From Margaritispora aquatica (Eukaryota; Ascomycota; Leotiomycetes; Helotiales; Discinellaceae), in NCBI GenBank assembly GCA_007644065.1, contig VJWN01000006.1:186001-250000 (forward strand): 64,000 nt of DNA. The letters are read 5' to 3'. A program made the position numbers and the translations under genes. The notes beneath the pieces were generated by a model that had not been told where the DNA came from, ran no database searches, and was given only the letters and a program-made list of their open reading frames with translations. This document shows positions 1 to 10,932 of the stretch, piece by piece. Positions within the stretch are counted from its first letter, which is position 1. Each line of letters starts with the position of its first letter.

Positions 1-440
1 AGCGGTTATGGTGACGTTTGTTTCCGTGCGTATGACCGTCTGAGAAGATCACTACTTCGTCGACGCAGAAGACTGAGAGGGCGCGAGCAATGTAGCCGCA
101 GAGAGCGTTTCTTTGGTCATGGCTTTGGCAGCTGGATATCATTAGTGTACATGGCAGATCTTGCTTATAAGGAGACATACTTGGCTATGATACTACCAGG
201 CAGCGCAACACTGACTGTCCAGTCTCGCCCTTTCACTGGCTTGAATACCGCTGTTGGCTTGGTTGTGTCGACCTCTGCGGGGACAATTGAAGGTGTTGAA
301 GATACTGCAGGCGTGCCATTGGCAACTGGTTTCGCTTCTGCTTGGCGTTTCCGCTTCTGTTACCAGTATATTAGACCCAATGATTCGGAATAGCCTCAGA
401 ACAAAGAACATACCTTTGCATTTGTTTCTCCTCTCCCCAT
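1..440 (-). CDS. SPOUT-family RNA methyltransferase (DUF171 / C9orf114-SPOUT1 type), 5' part only
   Basis: The N-terminal part of a putative SAM-dependent RNA methyltransferase of the DUF171/SPOUT1 (CENP-32) family runs off the left edge. Three exons are legible on the minus strand: 414-440, 181-356 and 1-131 (incomplete). Introns start GTATGT and end in AG, and the reading frame is kept at both joins. The protein starts MGRGETNAKKRKR, has a low-complexity linker, then WTVSVALPGSIIAN and, after the second intron, YIARALSVFCVDEVVIF. These two segments are hallmarks of the family: the first beta strand, and the helix plus strand of the knotted fold. The start is the ATG at 440, whose upstream region is shared with the thioredoxin gene starting at 661. 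The catalytic and SAM-binding knot lies outside the window. The family call rests on remembered motif similarity. Confidence 0.72.
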
Positions 441-660
441 TTTGAGTATTGTTTCTGAAGCAAGACTTGGGCGGTCAAATAAATTCTTCGGCAGAATATT
501 TCCTTGATCCGTGCACTTTCTCAGCCTTGCTGTGCCTTACCTTACCAAACAAGGGTATGATGTCCAGCCAGATCTCCTGCTTATCAAGAATCCCATACAA
601 AGATTCCCCTCCATAGCTCAACTTCTACAATCACCTTCAACTTTGCCGCAATACAACAAG
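441..660. promoter_or_regulatory. Bidirectional promoter between SPOUT methyltransferase and thioredoxin
   Basis: A 220 bp spacer separates the ATGs of two divergent genes, so it must hold both promoters. It is pyrimidine-rich on the plus strand just before the thioredoxin start. I see no named transcription-factor site. Confidence 0.5.
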
Positions 661-1395
661 ATGCCTTCTTCAGTCAGTATTGGCTCGTCTGCTGAGTTCA
701 GTAAACTCTTGGGATCATCCACCATTGTCATAGCAGATTGTATGTCTCTCCCTCGCTCTCAAGGCTGTTACTAACCACCCCTCAGTCTATGCGGATTGGT
801 GTGGACCATGCAAAACCATTGCGCCCATCTATGAGGGTCTTGCTGCGAAACACTCGAAGCCAAATCGTGTTACATTTACAAAAGTCAATGTGGATAATCA
901 GCAAGAAATCGCACAAAAATATAGCGTGCGAGCGTATGTATATTATCTATCTGAATGCCGCAAAGTGCTGACCGAAATAGCATGCCTACATTCCTCATTT
1001 TCAAGAGCGGAACTGTAATCAACACAATCAAGGGCGCCGACCCTCGAGGCCTGACAAATGCTGTCGAAGCGGCAGTGAAGCTTTCCGGAGCCGCTGCACC
1101 TTCGTACTCGACCGCTGGCCGAACACTAGGTGGTACACCACCTCGTGGAACATCATTGGCGAGACCATATAACTTCCAAGCATTTTTCGACGGTATCATT
1201 GCTTTCTTAGGACTTTACTTCATCAGCTTGTTTTCTCTGGATGCATATGCTGCAGCAGAGGCCAGTCCGTTCAACGTCAACAGGGTTCCAAGTGCTCCAG
1301 GTACAGCATCGAGGCCTGGTGAGAGGAGATCCGGGGCAGCGACACAGATTGGCAAGAAGTTGGGTACCATTGCGGATCTTCAAGGTGGCGATTAG
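661..1395 (+). CDS. Thioredoxin-domain protein with C-terminal membrane segment
   Basis: Three exons (661-739, 786-933, 981-1395) give about 213 residues. The thioredoxin fold is complete: the active-site motif WCGPCK is at about residues 31-36, the KVNVD strand follows, and the cis-proline motif AMPTF straddles the second splice. The joins restore FYADWCGPCK and YSVRAMPTFLIF, which fixes both introns. After the domain there is a linker, then a hydrophobic stretch (FFDGIIAFLGLYFISLF, about residues 140-160) and a Ser/Arg-rich tail. This suggests a membrane-anchored thioredoxin-like oxidoreductase with its active site N-terminal to the anchor. Soluble fungal thioredoxins are about 105 residues, so this is an extended family member. 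The cellular membrane cannot be told from the sequence. Confidence 0.85.
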
Positions 1396-1624
1396 AGTTG
1401 TGATACCAATTTTGCGAAGACCTGCTTTTAGGTTACAATGTTAAGCTTTGCATTTAGCTATCAATAAGTGTATACTAAGTATGTGCTTGCCTTATGAGAT
1501 ATCAATCGAAATCACACGGGTCCTAGACAAGTGTCTGATGGGGTTGTTCTAGATTCACGAGATAAAACACTCAATTATGTTACTAGTTTATAGCTGCCGT
1601 GTTCTATCTCCTCTACTTGAGAAT

Positions 1625-2692
1625 CTATTGAAATCCAATATTCTTCCTGGGCACATACAGACTATCAATACTATCAATCTCCTCCTTTGTCAACTCAAAA
1701 CTGACAGCCTGCACAGCCTCATCCACTCTCTCAATCTTGCTCATTCCAATGATCGGACTCGTCATGAACGGCTTGCTTAAACTCCACGCAATGACTACAA
1801 TCGCCATACTGGTGCCCCGCTTCTTCGCGATCTCCTCAATCGTCCGATTGATCTTGATATCCGCCTCCGTAAATTCATTTCCCAGAAATGAACCCTTCAT
1901 TGAGTCGCCCCTCTCACTCTCCTTGAAGCTCGCGTGCGGACGAGTGAGATATCCCATCGCAACAGGCGACCACGGGATCATACCCATCCCAAATTTCGCC
2001 AGCGAAGGCACCATCTCCCGCTCCTCCTCTCTATATGTCGCATTGTGCAAGTTTTGCATAGAGATGAACTCGGTCCAGCCGTTCATGCGAGCTGTATATT
2101 GCATCTCGAGCAATTGGTGGGCCCACATCGAACTAGCACCAATATATCTGACCTTGCCAGACTCCACGATATCATGCAGAGCCTTCATGGTCTCCTTGAT
2201 AGGCGTGTTAGGGTCAAACCTGTGGATCTGCAATAGATCGATATACTCTAGCCCCAGCCTCCCCAAGCTCTTGTCGACAGAATCAAAGATGTGCTTGCGG
2301 CTCAGTCCATACGCATTCAAATAACCACCCTGGTCCCTCTGCTCGACACTCATCGCCAACGGATCCTCCCATTTCTCACCCGTTCGCTTCCCAACCGGTG
2401 CCCACAGCTTCGTCGCCACGACGATATTCTCGCGCGGGAACTCGTATTTTTTAATCGCCTTCCCCAGGATTTCCTCGGACACGCCGTTGGAGTACGCATT
2501 GGCTGTGTCGAAGAAGTTGATACCAGCGTTGTATGCTGCTTTGAGGATGGGCAATGCCTCTGCTTCCTCGGTACACCAGGATTGACGACCCTTGCGGGAA
2601 CCGAAGGACATGCAGCCTACGCAGATGCGGGAGACTTTGAGGCCGGATTGACCCAGGTTTGTGTATTTCATTTTGTTGGCCATTTTGAGCAT
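1625..2692 (-). CDS. Aldo/keto reductase (NADPH-dependent, AKR family)
   Basis: An intronless ORF of 355 residues encodes an aldo/keto reductase. The tetrad is visible: Asp62 and Tyr67 in FFDTANAYSNG, Lys95 in VVATKLW and His157 in LLQIHRF. The C-terminal AKR signature region (SPIIGMSKIERVDEAV) that binds the cofactor phosphate is also present. The reading resembles fungal versiconal-hemiacetal-acetate-reductase or YakC-type AKRs acting on small aldehydes and ketones; the substrate cannot be inferred. In-frame ATGs at 2692, 2680 and 2668 are all possible starts. The family core begins at MKYTNLGQSG, so the shorter starts are equally plausible. It lies beside a decayed GGPP-synthase-like gene, so it could be a survivor of a former terpenoid gene group, but that is speculation. 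Confidence 0.9.
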   Translation of the reverse strand: MLKMANKMKYTNLGQSGLKVSRICVGCMSFGSRKGRQSWCTEEAEALPILKAAYNAGINFFDTANAYSNGVSEEILGKAIKKYEFPRENIVVATKLWAPVGKRTGEKWEDPLAMSVEQRDQGGYLNAYGLSRKHIFDSVDKSLGRLGLEYIDLLQIHRFDPNTPIKETMKALHDIVESGKVRYIGASSMWAHQLLEMQYTARMNGWTEFISMQNLHNATYREEEREMVPSLAKFGMGMIPWSPVAMGYLTRPHASFKESERGDSMKGSFLGNEFTEADIKINRTIEEIAKKRGTSMAIVVIAWSLSKPFMTSPIIGMSKIERVDEAVQAVSFELTKEEIDSIDSLYVPRKNIGFQ

Positions 2693-3736
2693 GGAGGTTT
2701 AATAGACAGGATTTCTGGTGTGACTTTAGGTGTAGATTTGTTTGAGGGAATTAGGGGGATTAGGAGAGTTACCTGCTGTTATATAATAAATTGTTGTTCG
2801 GCCGAAGAGATCAATAAGGTGGATTTCAAACCCTGACGTCAAGTGCTAAGAGGGGTTGGTTCGTGGTTAAGGAACACTAAGTCCGGGGAGGTGCATTAGC
2901 TGCCTGTAAGCTTTATTTTGAAGCTTAATTGTATCGGTTGACTAGCACGGAAGTTCTTCGGCACTGCTTCTTGTGCTTTGGTGACATGGTAGATCTTATG
3001 GAAGTCGAAAGTTTCTGCAAGGCGGCGATATTAACGTAAGCTGTGACGAAGGATCCAGTGGTTTTATCGCCGAGGTGTCCTGTTAAGCAGGGTCAGATAA
3101 AGAAAAGGTGTCTGTGAATATTCTCAAGCGAGAGTAATTGCGGAGAAGGTAAGTTAATCCCCCAGATTTCTCATGGTGTTTTTTTCTTGCAGCTGTTCTC
3201 TGTTGCTATCAATAAGCTCGCATTCATTTTCAAAAGCGAGAAAGTTTTCTCGGATGGTATCACAGTTATGTCATAATCTTACCTTCCATTCCGTCTTTAA
3301 AATATGTGACGCTTCAAGCGTAACACAGACTTCCAAACGACACCGATGTTCAGACTACATGTTTGCGTTATACTGAGACAACGATGAGGTAGTTTTCATT
3401 GTATAGCATGCTAAGTATACGTCGAGATGCTCATCTAATCGATGAAATTTCAACTTCGATTAGACGCGCTCTCCCATATCAATCAATTTCACGCAATAGA
3501 TGAAATTCAAGTATTGTGATAAGTTCTAAATTATAGCATTCCATCACCGGATAGAAGAGTTAGAGGGACTCAGTGCGGGAACGATTGCAATTTTTCTGGG
3601 TCATTATTGAACGAGTTTTGATACAGGAGGTTTCATGCTATCAAAAAACCAGTTCCTAACCCATCAAATGATAATGTGAATTTCTTACTTTGCTCTCCAC
3701 TTTCCCTCTTAACTCTATAGATTGTATCTAATTCAA
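2693..3736. other. Intergenic, no gene recognised
   Basis: This holds the promoter of the aldo/keto reductase. The rest is AT-rich with short ORFs of no recognisable family. I see no RNA gene or mobile element. Confidence 0.5.
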
Positions 3737-4690
3737 CCATATCAGTGTGTTGCTTCACTTTCTACAAAGATAATTGTGATATCCTGGCCGATGCACTTGA
3801 TGTATGGCATCAGGTTCCAGTCGAGAAGCGAGAGATCGCTCGCAGAAATCATCAACAGAATTCATCTCGTATCTCTAATGTAAGTTATTCTGTTCCATGA
3901 AGGCATGTTTGATTTCAGAGCTCAATTAATTCAGGATCAACGATAATCAGGATAACTCATTGCGGTGTTCGAGGATGTCCTTTTATTGTCTCCAGAATCT
4001 AGAAATATCTTCGTTTGCCGGTTATTTTTCGTCTATTCCACCTTGCATTGACTGATCAAGTTCAATCAAAATGAGAGAAATGTTTATTGGACAAGGAAGT
4101 GATTTATTTTGGACGTATCACTGCAGGCTTCAACACTCGAAGCATATGTCCCGCAGGCCGAGCAAAGCAAGTCACCACCTCAGCATGAAGAAGGATATTT
4201 TGCTAAATTTGACCCAGAGATTAGTGGTAATATCCTCTCGGCGACAGTGATGCTAGCAGAAGCTACTCAAAACATATATCTCAATCTTGACAAACCCTTG
4301 GAAGTTTGGGGATGTGTGTACCAAGCCCATGATGATATCAAGGACAAATTCCAAATCGGTGCTGCCCTCTTTGTACTTATTGCAGTGAGATCGAGCTGTG
4401 TCCCATGCTTGTGGGAGATGACCTCGATCAAGGCAACTTCACACTCCCTCTCATATACCCCCTTGAAAAAGAGGAAGGGGCAGGTAGTGATAAATTTCTC
4501 GCTACTTTGCAAACCAGACGTCATAAATAACGGTATATCGATCGAGATGAAAAGGTGAGCGCTTGCTTGTTTAGAAGAGGTGGGAGCTACGGTGTTCTCG
4601 AGGGAAATGTTGGAGAGTTTGCAGAGTGAGGTTGCCATGGAGTTCAAGGGGATTGAAGATATTGTGGGGTTGAGCAACGATAAGTCAAGG
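3737..4690 (+). pseudogene. Decayed geranylgeranyl diphosphate synthase-like gene
   Basis: Pieces of a fungal GGPP/polyprenyl synthase appear in the right order but in different frames. They are: PYQCVASLSTK (3737 on, N-terminal PY-Y--S-P-K motif); DILADALDVWHQVPVEK (3778 on); INDNQDNSLRCSR (about 3937 on), the first Asp-rich motif DDxxD-NS-LRRG with its first Asp changed to Asn; GQGSDLFWTYH (about 4092), matching the GQG-DLFW motif; YQAHDDIKD (about 4320), the second DDxxD motif, intact; VGDDLDQGNFTLPLIY (about 4406), matching the EDL--GKFS-P-I region; and a C-terminal EEVGATVFSREMLESLQ segment to about 4680. At least three frame changes and several stops separate them. One GT-AG intron (starts at about 3881) still sits at a position I recall as common in fungal GGPP synthases. 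It is most likely a relic of a specialised terpenoid or indole-diterpene-type gene. Confidence 0.75.
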
Positions 4691-4756
4691 TCATTGATGA
4701 AAATTTATATAACAAAGCGGGAAATTAGAGTTATTATCTACCGAGAATAGAGGCTC

Positions 4757-5988
4757 CTATAGAGGCAATTCATTTGTTATACTTAGTTGCTGTTTCTTTC
4801 TTAATTCCAACTCTTTTGCGTATGTCTAGGTAATTGTTAAATCTAGCCAAGAGTATAGGAGAATCTACTTACATAGAGAATACTGCCGATGAGGATAATG
4901 GCAATACTTAACATTCGGGAACTAGAAAGGTGTTCATTATTCACAAAGGCCACTGCCAACAACGACTGAAGTACACCGCGAGCTGCAGTAGATATCATAT
5001 GGCTGTTGAATGTCAGTCATGAATCGTGGACGTACATCCTGTAAAAGACCTCTAAAAGAAAGAAGGAAGAAGGAAAAAGTCAGAAGTTACTTACGTGGTT
5101 GGGGACGTGGTTTTGATCTGTAAAAACGCAGCAATACTTAATAAGAAATTAAAAATTCCAGCCACAAACAACTGCCCGGTAAATCTTTGAAATGTGTCCG
5201 AGCCAGTGTTCAAAACCAGCAAGGTATAGTCTCCATTAAGGATGGCTATGATAGAGAATACTGGAGCCATAGCTAAAGCACTGGTATAAACCAAATCCAA
5301 TACACCTAGCTCCAGTCCCGACACGTATTTCTTCATAACAATCGTTTCCACGGCCGTAGTGAGGGATGACCAGACGCCCCATGCCATTCCAACGGTCGAC
5401 GTTTCACCAATTTTTTCACTTGAAACGCCAAACACAAATCCAATTATGGTTATCCCACATGCCGCCAAGGCTAAAGCGCTAGGCCGGCTATTGGAAAGAA
5501 AGAATGCTGATAAGACGATAGTGAATGGCAAGAGAAGCCCTCGAGCGATTTGGTAGAATGACGCATTCACATTCTGTATACCTATTAGCAATGCCCAAAC
5601 AGCGAATACGAGTCAAAACCTTAGAGCTTTTGCGTGTAGGGATTGCAGAGAAGTTGAGGTGAGGAAAGAGTAGGAAAAGGTATAAAAATTATGGAAACTT
5701 TACCTGAAGACAGTAGATCTTAGATAACTGCGCTACAACTCGAACAGCGAGTAGCGGCAGTAAGCTTTTGATGACTTTAGTATCGAGTTTAGGAATGGTA
5801 CAGAATTTAAATATTGAGCCAGTGTGGATGAAAATGATAGTCATAAGAGACTGGACTGCAAGAAGCGTTGTTGGAAGAGAAAGAGTATTGAGCACTGTTT
5901 TATTGCATAGTGTTACTGTTAAAGCGATACTAATATGAAAAGAGACGGCGGAAGCGACTTTCGCTCGCGCTGACATTAGGTCAAGCAT
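4757..5988 (-). CDS. Nucleotide-sugar transporter, TPT/SLC35 family, GDP-fucose-transporter-like
   Basis: Four exons (5704-5988, 5095-5573, 4873-5002, 4757-4825) give about 320 residues with roughly ten hydrophobic segments, the size and layout of Golgi nucleotide-sugar antiporters of the triose-phosphate-translocator superfamily. The first join gives YCLQNVNASFYQIARGL, and a later segment reads CGITIIGFVFGVSSE. Both resemble SLC35C1-like GDP-fucose transporters. The last exon ends in a short charged cytosolic tail (TYAKELELRKKQQ). The expected role is import of a GDP- or UDP-sugar into the Golgi lumen in exchange for the monophosphate; GDP-fucose is the best guess, by similarity only. It diverges from the GT32-like gene at 8.2-9.7 kb, so it could supply that enzyme or the glycan genes at 39-60 kb. 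Confidence 0.8.
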
Positions 5989-8218
5989 GTCGAAAAACAG
6001 TAGAAGCCGTCAGGCTGATGATAAAAATGTATGATTAATAGCGGATGTAGGACTGATGTAGGAATTGCAGATATCTAATGGACAAATTCCTAAAGTCATT
6101 CAGAAAGAAGCCAAACAATATAGAAAACTCGGGCAGATGCTAAAAACCCAATTTGGATCGGATCGGTACAGGTTTCAAAATGACTTAAGACATGATTAAT
6201 ATTGGATGGAGTTATTCTTTCTTTTTTAGGCCGCAAATTTCTTATTTCAAATGAACAACTTTTAATAATATCGGAAGTAACAGAGCCTATTGAGGCTTTG
6301 AGCTATGTGTAAGACACGATGGCGGCCAAAGCTTAATTTAGAGGCTCTAACTTTTCTCTAAAATTCTGGACGATCTTTCTCTTTCTGAAGCTGACGTACA
6401 CTGCCTTGATATGGGATGGTGACTTTCTTTTTGGTAAAATCTACGAAGAGATTTTTCTGATTCTCGATCGAAAAGAAATATTAAGTATGAATGGAGAAGG
6501 TGGTTTGCAGCTGAACTAAATAAGCAATTATTCAACGGTAGGCTGAGACAAAGATCAGATGGTATTTACAACAGGGTTCACGACACCGCCATCCATATCG
6601 ATCTTGAGACATCGAAAACCGAAGAAAGTCAAGTACCAAAGACTCTTTCCCATAGCAATTCTACCTACAGAAATAGTTCCGAATGATGAATCCCTACTCA
6701 CTCACCCCTGAGATGATCTTCGCAATAATGACATGTCCGGCATGACAGACGAAAATTTGACGTGGGGCCTCCTGATGCAATAAAGAGTTGTATTTTAAAG
6801 ATTTCTCCTGTGGACAAAGTAATCTACACGATTTGAACGGGAGAAGCTTGGCAGGCACAAAGAAATACAAGTCCTTGAAAACTGATCAAGTGTGGGTAAA
6901 AGGGGCAAGGACACCCCGCGTTTGCTTTTGTCAAAAAGCCCATCATGCACAGTCAGGGGGCCATGTAGTTCAATAGGGTAGTCCAATAGGGTTCTCCCTC
7001 TTGTTGCTTTTTGGTCAGATACAAGATGGAATTTGGACTCACCTACAGTAGTTCACTTCACTTAATCTCGCTGACGTACACACTTCCAAAACAGCATCAG
7101 CTCTTGTGTCAGTTATCGAAAGAGTGTCGCCTTCTACGTCGATTGCACACGCCTCTTGATGCTCCTCTCAGGAGAACAAATATATCACACCGTCCACACT
7201 CTGGCTTCCCTCGAGCAGGGATAACGAGGGGATCTTGCTAGATGATATCATGCGCCCTGATAATATCTTCTCCATACTTTATTCTTGTCGTTTCCCTCTG
7301 AACCGAAGTTATCACCTTAGTCGCCATGTTCAAACGCGAATAAAAGTTGGTACGAGCCGGTGAAGGCCTTTTCTCCAAACTTGCAGAGTACCAAGACGAG
7401 CTGAAATATCTCTTAGATTGTTCTTTGATTCTATTTGATTCAAGGGCAAGACGTGCTCGCCTTATAGGTGAGTATATCGATGTCTTCAACGATCCGCTCG
7501 CTGGCTTCACGTTTATTGTTGACGGAAACTTTTTTTTTTTGCTGCAGCATAGTGATTGAAGGCAAATTGCATTGCTATCCTTGTGTCCTTTAGCCTGAGT
7601 GACAGGTGTATTGCTGTCAATATTTTCCATGACCGCCAAATATAAAGAGGATACATAAAGAGGTTAGAGGATTGTAGATGGGCAGAATTTACTTTGTCAA
7701 CGTCAGATTCCTTTCGTTATTGGGTAGGGTTTTGTCTTTGTTTCTGTATGGTCATTCATTGATTTTCAAAGCCATTTCTTTCTTGACGAAAATGTAGCTT
7801 AACTTCTTTGTTTTTGTGATTTCGACTTCTTGCTCGAATGAGTGATTTAGCAAATCGTGATAAAAACGCGATATCTCCCCGAATGCCCTCAATTATATGT
7901 ATTGAAGCTTGCACTACATTAATATCAAGCCCGAAGGTAACTTAGTCCATTATAAATCATATCCTCATCGTGTGAGCATGTTTGCCTCCAACCACGAAAA
8001 GTTGTGATTCTGAATGCTTGAGGTTGATTCGCGAGCTAAGCGAGTGATTGGTCTCCTCACGATCTCTGTGTCCACATATCTCCTCGAGCTCTGCATAGAT
8101 CTTTTTAGTGTGAAGAGGTATACCTATTAACTCTTTATTGAAAGAGTTAAGAAGGTAGTCGACAACAGCACAACCTCACCACTGTTTAAATCGGTGAACA
8201 AGCGAGAAAGAGGGTAAG
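5989..8218. other. Intergenic region between nucleotide-sugar transporter and GT32 gene
   Basis: This 2.2 kb holds both divergent promoters. Near its middle (6893-6902) lies AAAAGGGGCAAGG, a near match to the GGGGCAAAT site found in the divergent promoters of the 39-60 kb glycan cluster. A stretch at 7347-7559 is open for 70 codons (starts MVRAGEGLFSKLAEYQDEL), but it lacks clear homology and has a stop just upstream, so it may be a relic. No other gene is recognisable. Confidence 0.4.
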
Positions 8219-9654
8219 ATGACTGCGCCGTGAGCGTGCAGCCATTAACGAGATGAAATGAAGCAGCTGAACCAATCCTACGACACGTGCAATGAACCTA
8301 CAAAAAGTGAAAACAATTCGCCTCTTGAGACAGCGGAGGGTTCTGGTCTCAAACTTTGCTTGTTTTCTTACTTGCGTTAAGGATATGCGGTGGTGGCACA
8401 GAATGCCCATCATTCTTGGGCAAAAAGTCCAAATTGAACTTCAAACTTCCTCTCAAACCTTTGTTAGTTGTATCAGGAACGTTTGCAATACTGTTCGCGA
8501 TCGCGTTGCTCATCTTCATCGCTCCATTCTCGTCATCGTACAACTATCCTTTTCCTGCATCACATGCGAAAACGCAAGCGTATGCGCTCAGTGGTTTGGA
8601 CTCGCAAGTATGTACCAACTCATCAGCAGTGGAAAATCTAGACGTCTCAACGTCAAAGACTATTCCGAATAATGTGCACTACATCTGGATTGTCAAGGAC
8701 CCAACTGTCTTCAGTCTCAATTTCAAGCATTTCATCTCATTTTACTCAGCCCATCTTTACTTCGAGCCGGACAAGATATACATCCACACCGACGCAGCAC
8801 CAGAGATCTTCGCTCAGGCAAAGAACTCGGGCAGCAAATGGACGCGACGAATTCTCGCGTTACCTCACGTGGAGTACTACCGCATCACAGTACCAAGCGA
8901 GACGAAGAAAGGAGTGAAAGTCACGCTTGTGGAGCACAAAGCTGATTTCCTTCGCATGGAAGTGCTATACAAGTATGGCGGCGTATATCTAGACAGCGAC
9001 GTGATTCCCTTGCGCTCGATTGCGGATCTCCGAAGTAGCGGCTTTGCGAACATCGTTGGGGGCGCCGTGGCACTCTCGATGAAGCATTCTGGGTACATTA
9101 ACAACGGCGTGATGCTTGCAGCTCCAAGGACCACGATGATGGACTTGTACATGCAAGGTGCACAGGAACACTATGACGGTGGTTGGCCCACAGCAAGCGT
9201 CTATCTTCTCACTGATCTCGCGAATCGTATGGCTGCTATACCGAGTGAGGTGTTGATAGTTCATCCTAAAGCATTTGCGCCTATGAGCTGGGAGCTCGAG
9301 GATTAGACTCGACTATTCAAACCGCATCCCACTCCTCGCCACGAGGTTGCAGTAACCGATCGACCCGTGGCATTTGCGCTGGATACGTGCAAGAAAAAAT
9401 TCAACTGGCTATTAGCGAACGAGCAGGTGAAAAGGGAAGAGTGGGAGATTGACTTGTCGAGCTCGTATATGTTACATGCTTTTGATGACGATGTGAAGCA
9501 AATTGGGGGTTGGGATCATGTTGTTGATGTGCGGTATGTATTGGCGAGGAGGAGTATCTATGCAAGGGCTGTGTATCCGGCTGTGGCGAATGCAATTGAG
9601 AAAGGTGTCATACCTTTGGCGGAAGCTCAGGGAGAGGGGTGGAGTGCAATTTAG
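8219..9654 (+). CDS. GT32-type (DXD, Och1/capsule-sugar family) glycosyltransferase interrupted by an in-frame TAG
   Basis: The reading frame encodes a type II membrane glycosyltransferase. A signal anchor (PLLVVSGTFAILFAIALLIF, about 8450-8510) is followed by a GT32 domain with IPNNVHYIWIVKD, the helix ADFLRMEVLYKYGGVYLDSD that carries the DXD metal-binding motif, and a conserved end (WEIDLSSSYMLHAF, YVLARRSIYARAVYP). An in-frame TAG at 9304-9306 splits the domain; the same frame then stays open for a further 115 codons to 9654 with family-like sequence. There is no good intron that would remove it, so this looks like a recent nonsense mutation, readthrough or a sequence error. The N-terminal frame lacks an ATG. 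One workable model is a tiny exon (8219-8229, MTAP) with a GTGAGC donor joined at 8382. The product would be a Golgi mannosyl- or related transferase. Confidence 0.65.
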
Positions 9655-10213
9655 GGTGTATAGAATATTTGTGCTTGTTAATTACGATACTATCATTCTC
9701 GGAAAGCGCTTGCTGAATGAAGGCTGTGGCCTTCGATATGTGACGACAATCCAGAGCAAGACTAAGACTTCTAACTCTGTGGATAATCTGTACCTGAGTA
9801 TGAATAAAAAAAGTGCAGGTTGAAGCGCAAATGTTTACCACAGAATGCTCGAAGTATCTCATTCAAAATGCTGGTGTCTGAAAGCATAGCCTGCAATATG
9901 ACATTTTCAAGAAATGCTAGAGAGTGAATCTTAGCTGCACGAAGTGTTGATGATTGCCGCATTCTGTCACTTGGAGAATAGCCGCTCAAAATCAAAGCTA
10001 TAGTGAGGTTCTCTTCGGGGAATTTCAGGATGACAGCTGAAAAGCCCTGTGCTCTCCATGACGATAGAGTTGTAATGCGACAGTATTTTGTATTCCTTCC
10101 CAACCGTTAACGCCATGTATCCATTCACTTAAGCCATGCCAAGTGAGATATCGGTACACCAATCCAAGGAGCAATCCTGACATACGCAAGAGAATCAGTC
10201 ATCCATCATGCCT
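9655..10213. other. Convergent intergenic region, no gene recognised
   Basis: This is 3' flank for both the GT32 gene and NHP2. The short minus-strand ORFs here have no recognisable family. Confidence 0.5.
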
Positions 10214-10932
10214 CTATACCCTGACATTCCTTGCCTCTTTCTCAACCACCTTGACTAGCTCCTTGTAGACCTCTGCAAAGTCCTCATCACCCTCAATCTT
10301 CTCCGCCTTCTTCGCGCCAGTTCGTGCCTCGGAAACCATAACAACACTGGTTGGTCGCTTGGTGTTTCCTGCTGCGCCGAGTTCTGCGCGGCTGGTAACA
10401 AAGATGTATGGAACATTGTGGTCCTCGCAGAGTACGGGAATATGTGAGATAACATCCATTGGAGAGATATCTGCAGCCAAGATCACAACGCCAGGTGCTG
10501 CGGAATTTGGTGCACCTTGAGGAGATTTCCGTAGAGCCTTAACGACTTCTTTCACTCCACGCTTTAATGTCTTGTTCTTTGCCGCTATTCTTGCATCAGC
10601 TATGTTTCTGGTTTGAAAACCTGAGCAACTGTACCTTTCTTAACACTCTTCAGAACCTTCTTTGCTACTTTCTCGTCTGCCAGAGGAGCTGCAAAAGGCA
10701 CCAGAGCGCCAATTGGCTTTGCGATAATTTCTGCGCTAGCTGTCTCCTTTACAATATCCATGCTCTCAACAGCAGGTGCCTCAGCCTTGGTTACCTCCTC
10801 GATAGCAGCTGCGATATTGTCGCCATTGAGCTTGGATTTTTTTTCCTTCTTGGACTTCTTGACGCCGTCGGTTTCGCTGCGCTTCTCCTTCTTCTCCTTC
10901 TTGTCGCGCTTCTCTGATTTGTCTTTGCTCAT
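10214..10932 (-). CDS. NHP2: H/ACA snoRNP protein NHP2 (L7Ae family)
   Basis: Two exons (10635-10932 and 10214-10584) encode about 222 residues. The N-terminal third is a highly charged Lys/Glu/Ser extension (KEKKEKRSETDGVKKSKK). The L7Ae/Nhp2 RNA-binding domain follows. Splicing restores LKSVKKAAKNKTLKRGVKEVV, the kink-turn-binding segment conserved in yeast Nhp2, followed by GVVILAADISPMDVISHIPVLCEDHNVPYIFV. Nhp2 is a core protein of H/ACA ribonucleoproteins with Cbf5/dyskerin, Nop10 and Gar1; these guide pseudouridylation of rRNA and snRNA in the nucleolus. The intron is only 50 nt (GTACAG...AATAG). The acceptor was chosen because the nearer AG would bring in a stop. The charged N-terminal extension is longer than in yeast. 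Confidence 0.92.

Noticed and set aside
4109..4558. 149-codon plus-strand ORF
   Set aside because: It is one reading frame across the decayed GGPP-synthase-like gene; the family motifs switch frames within it.
7238..7639. 133-codon minus-strand ORF
   Set aside because: No recognisable family, no intron or promoter support, and it lies antisense to another short open stretch; probably chance.
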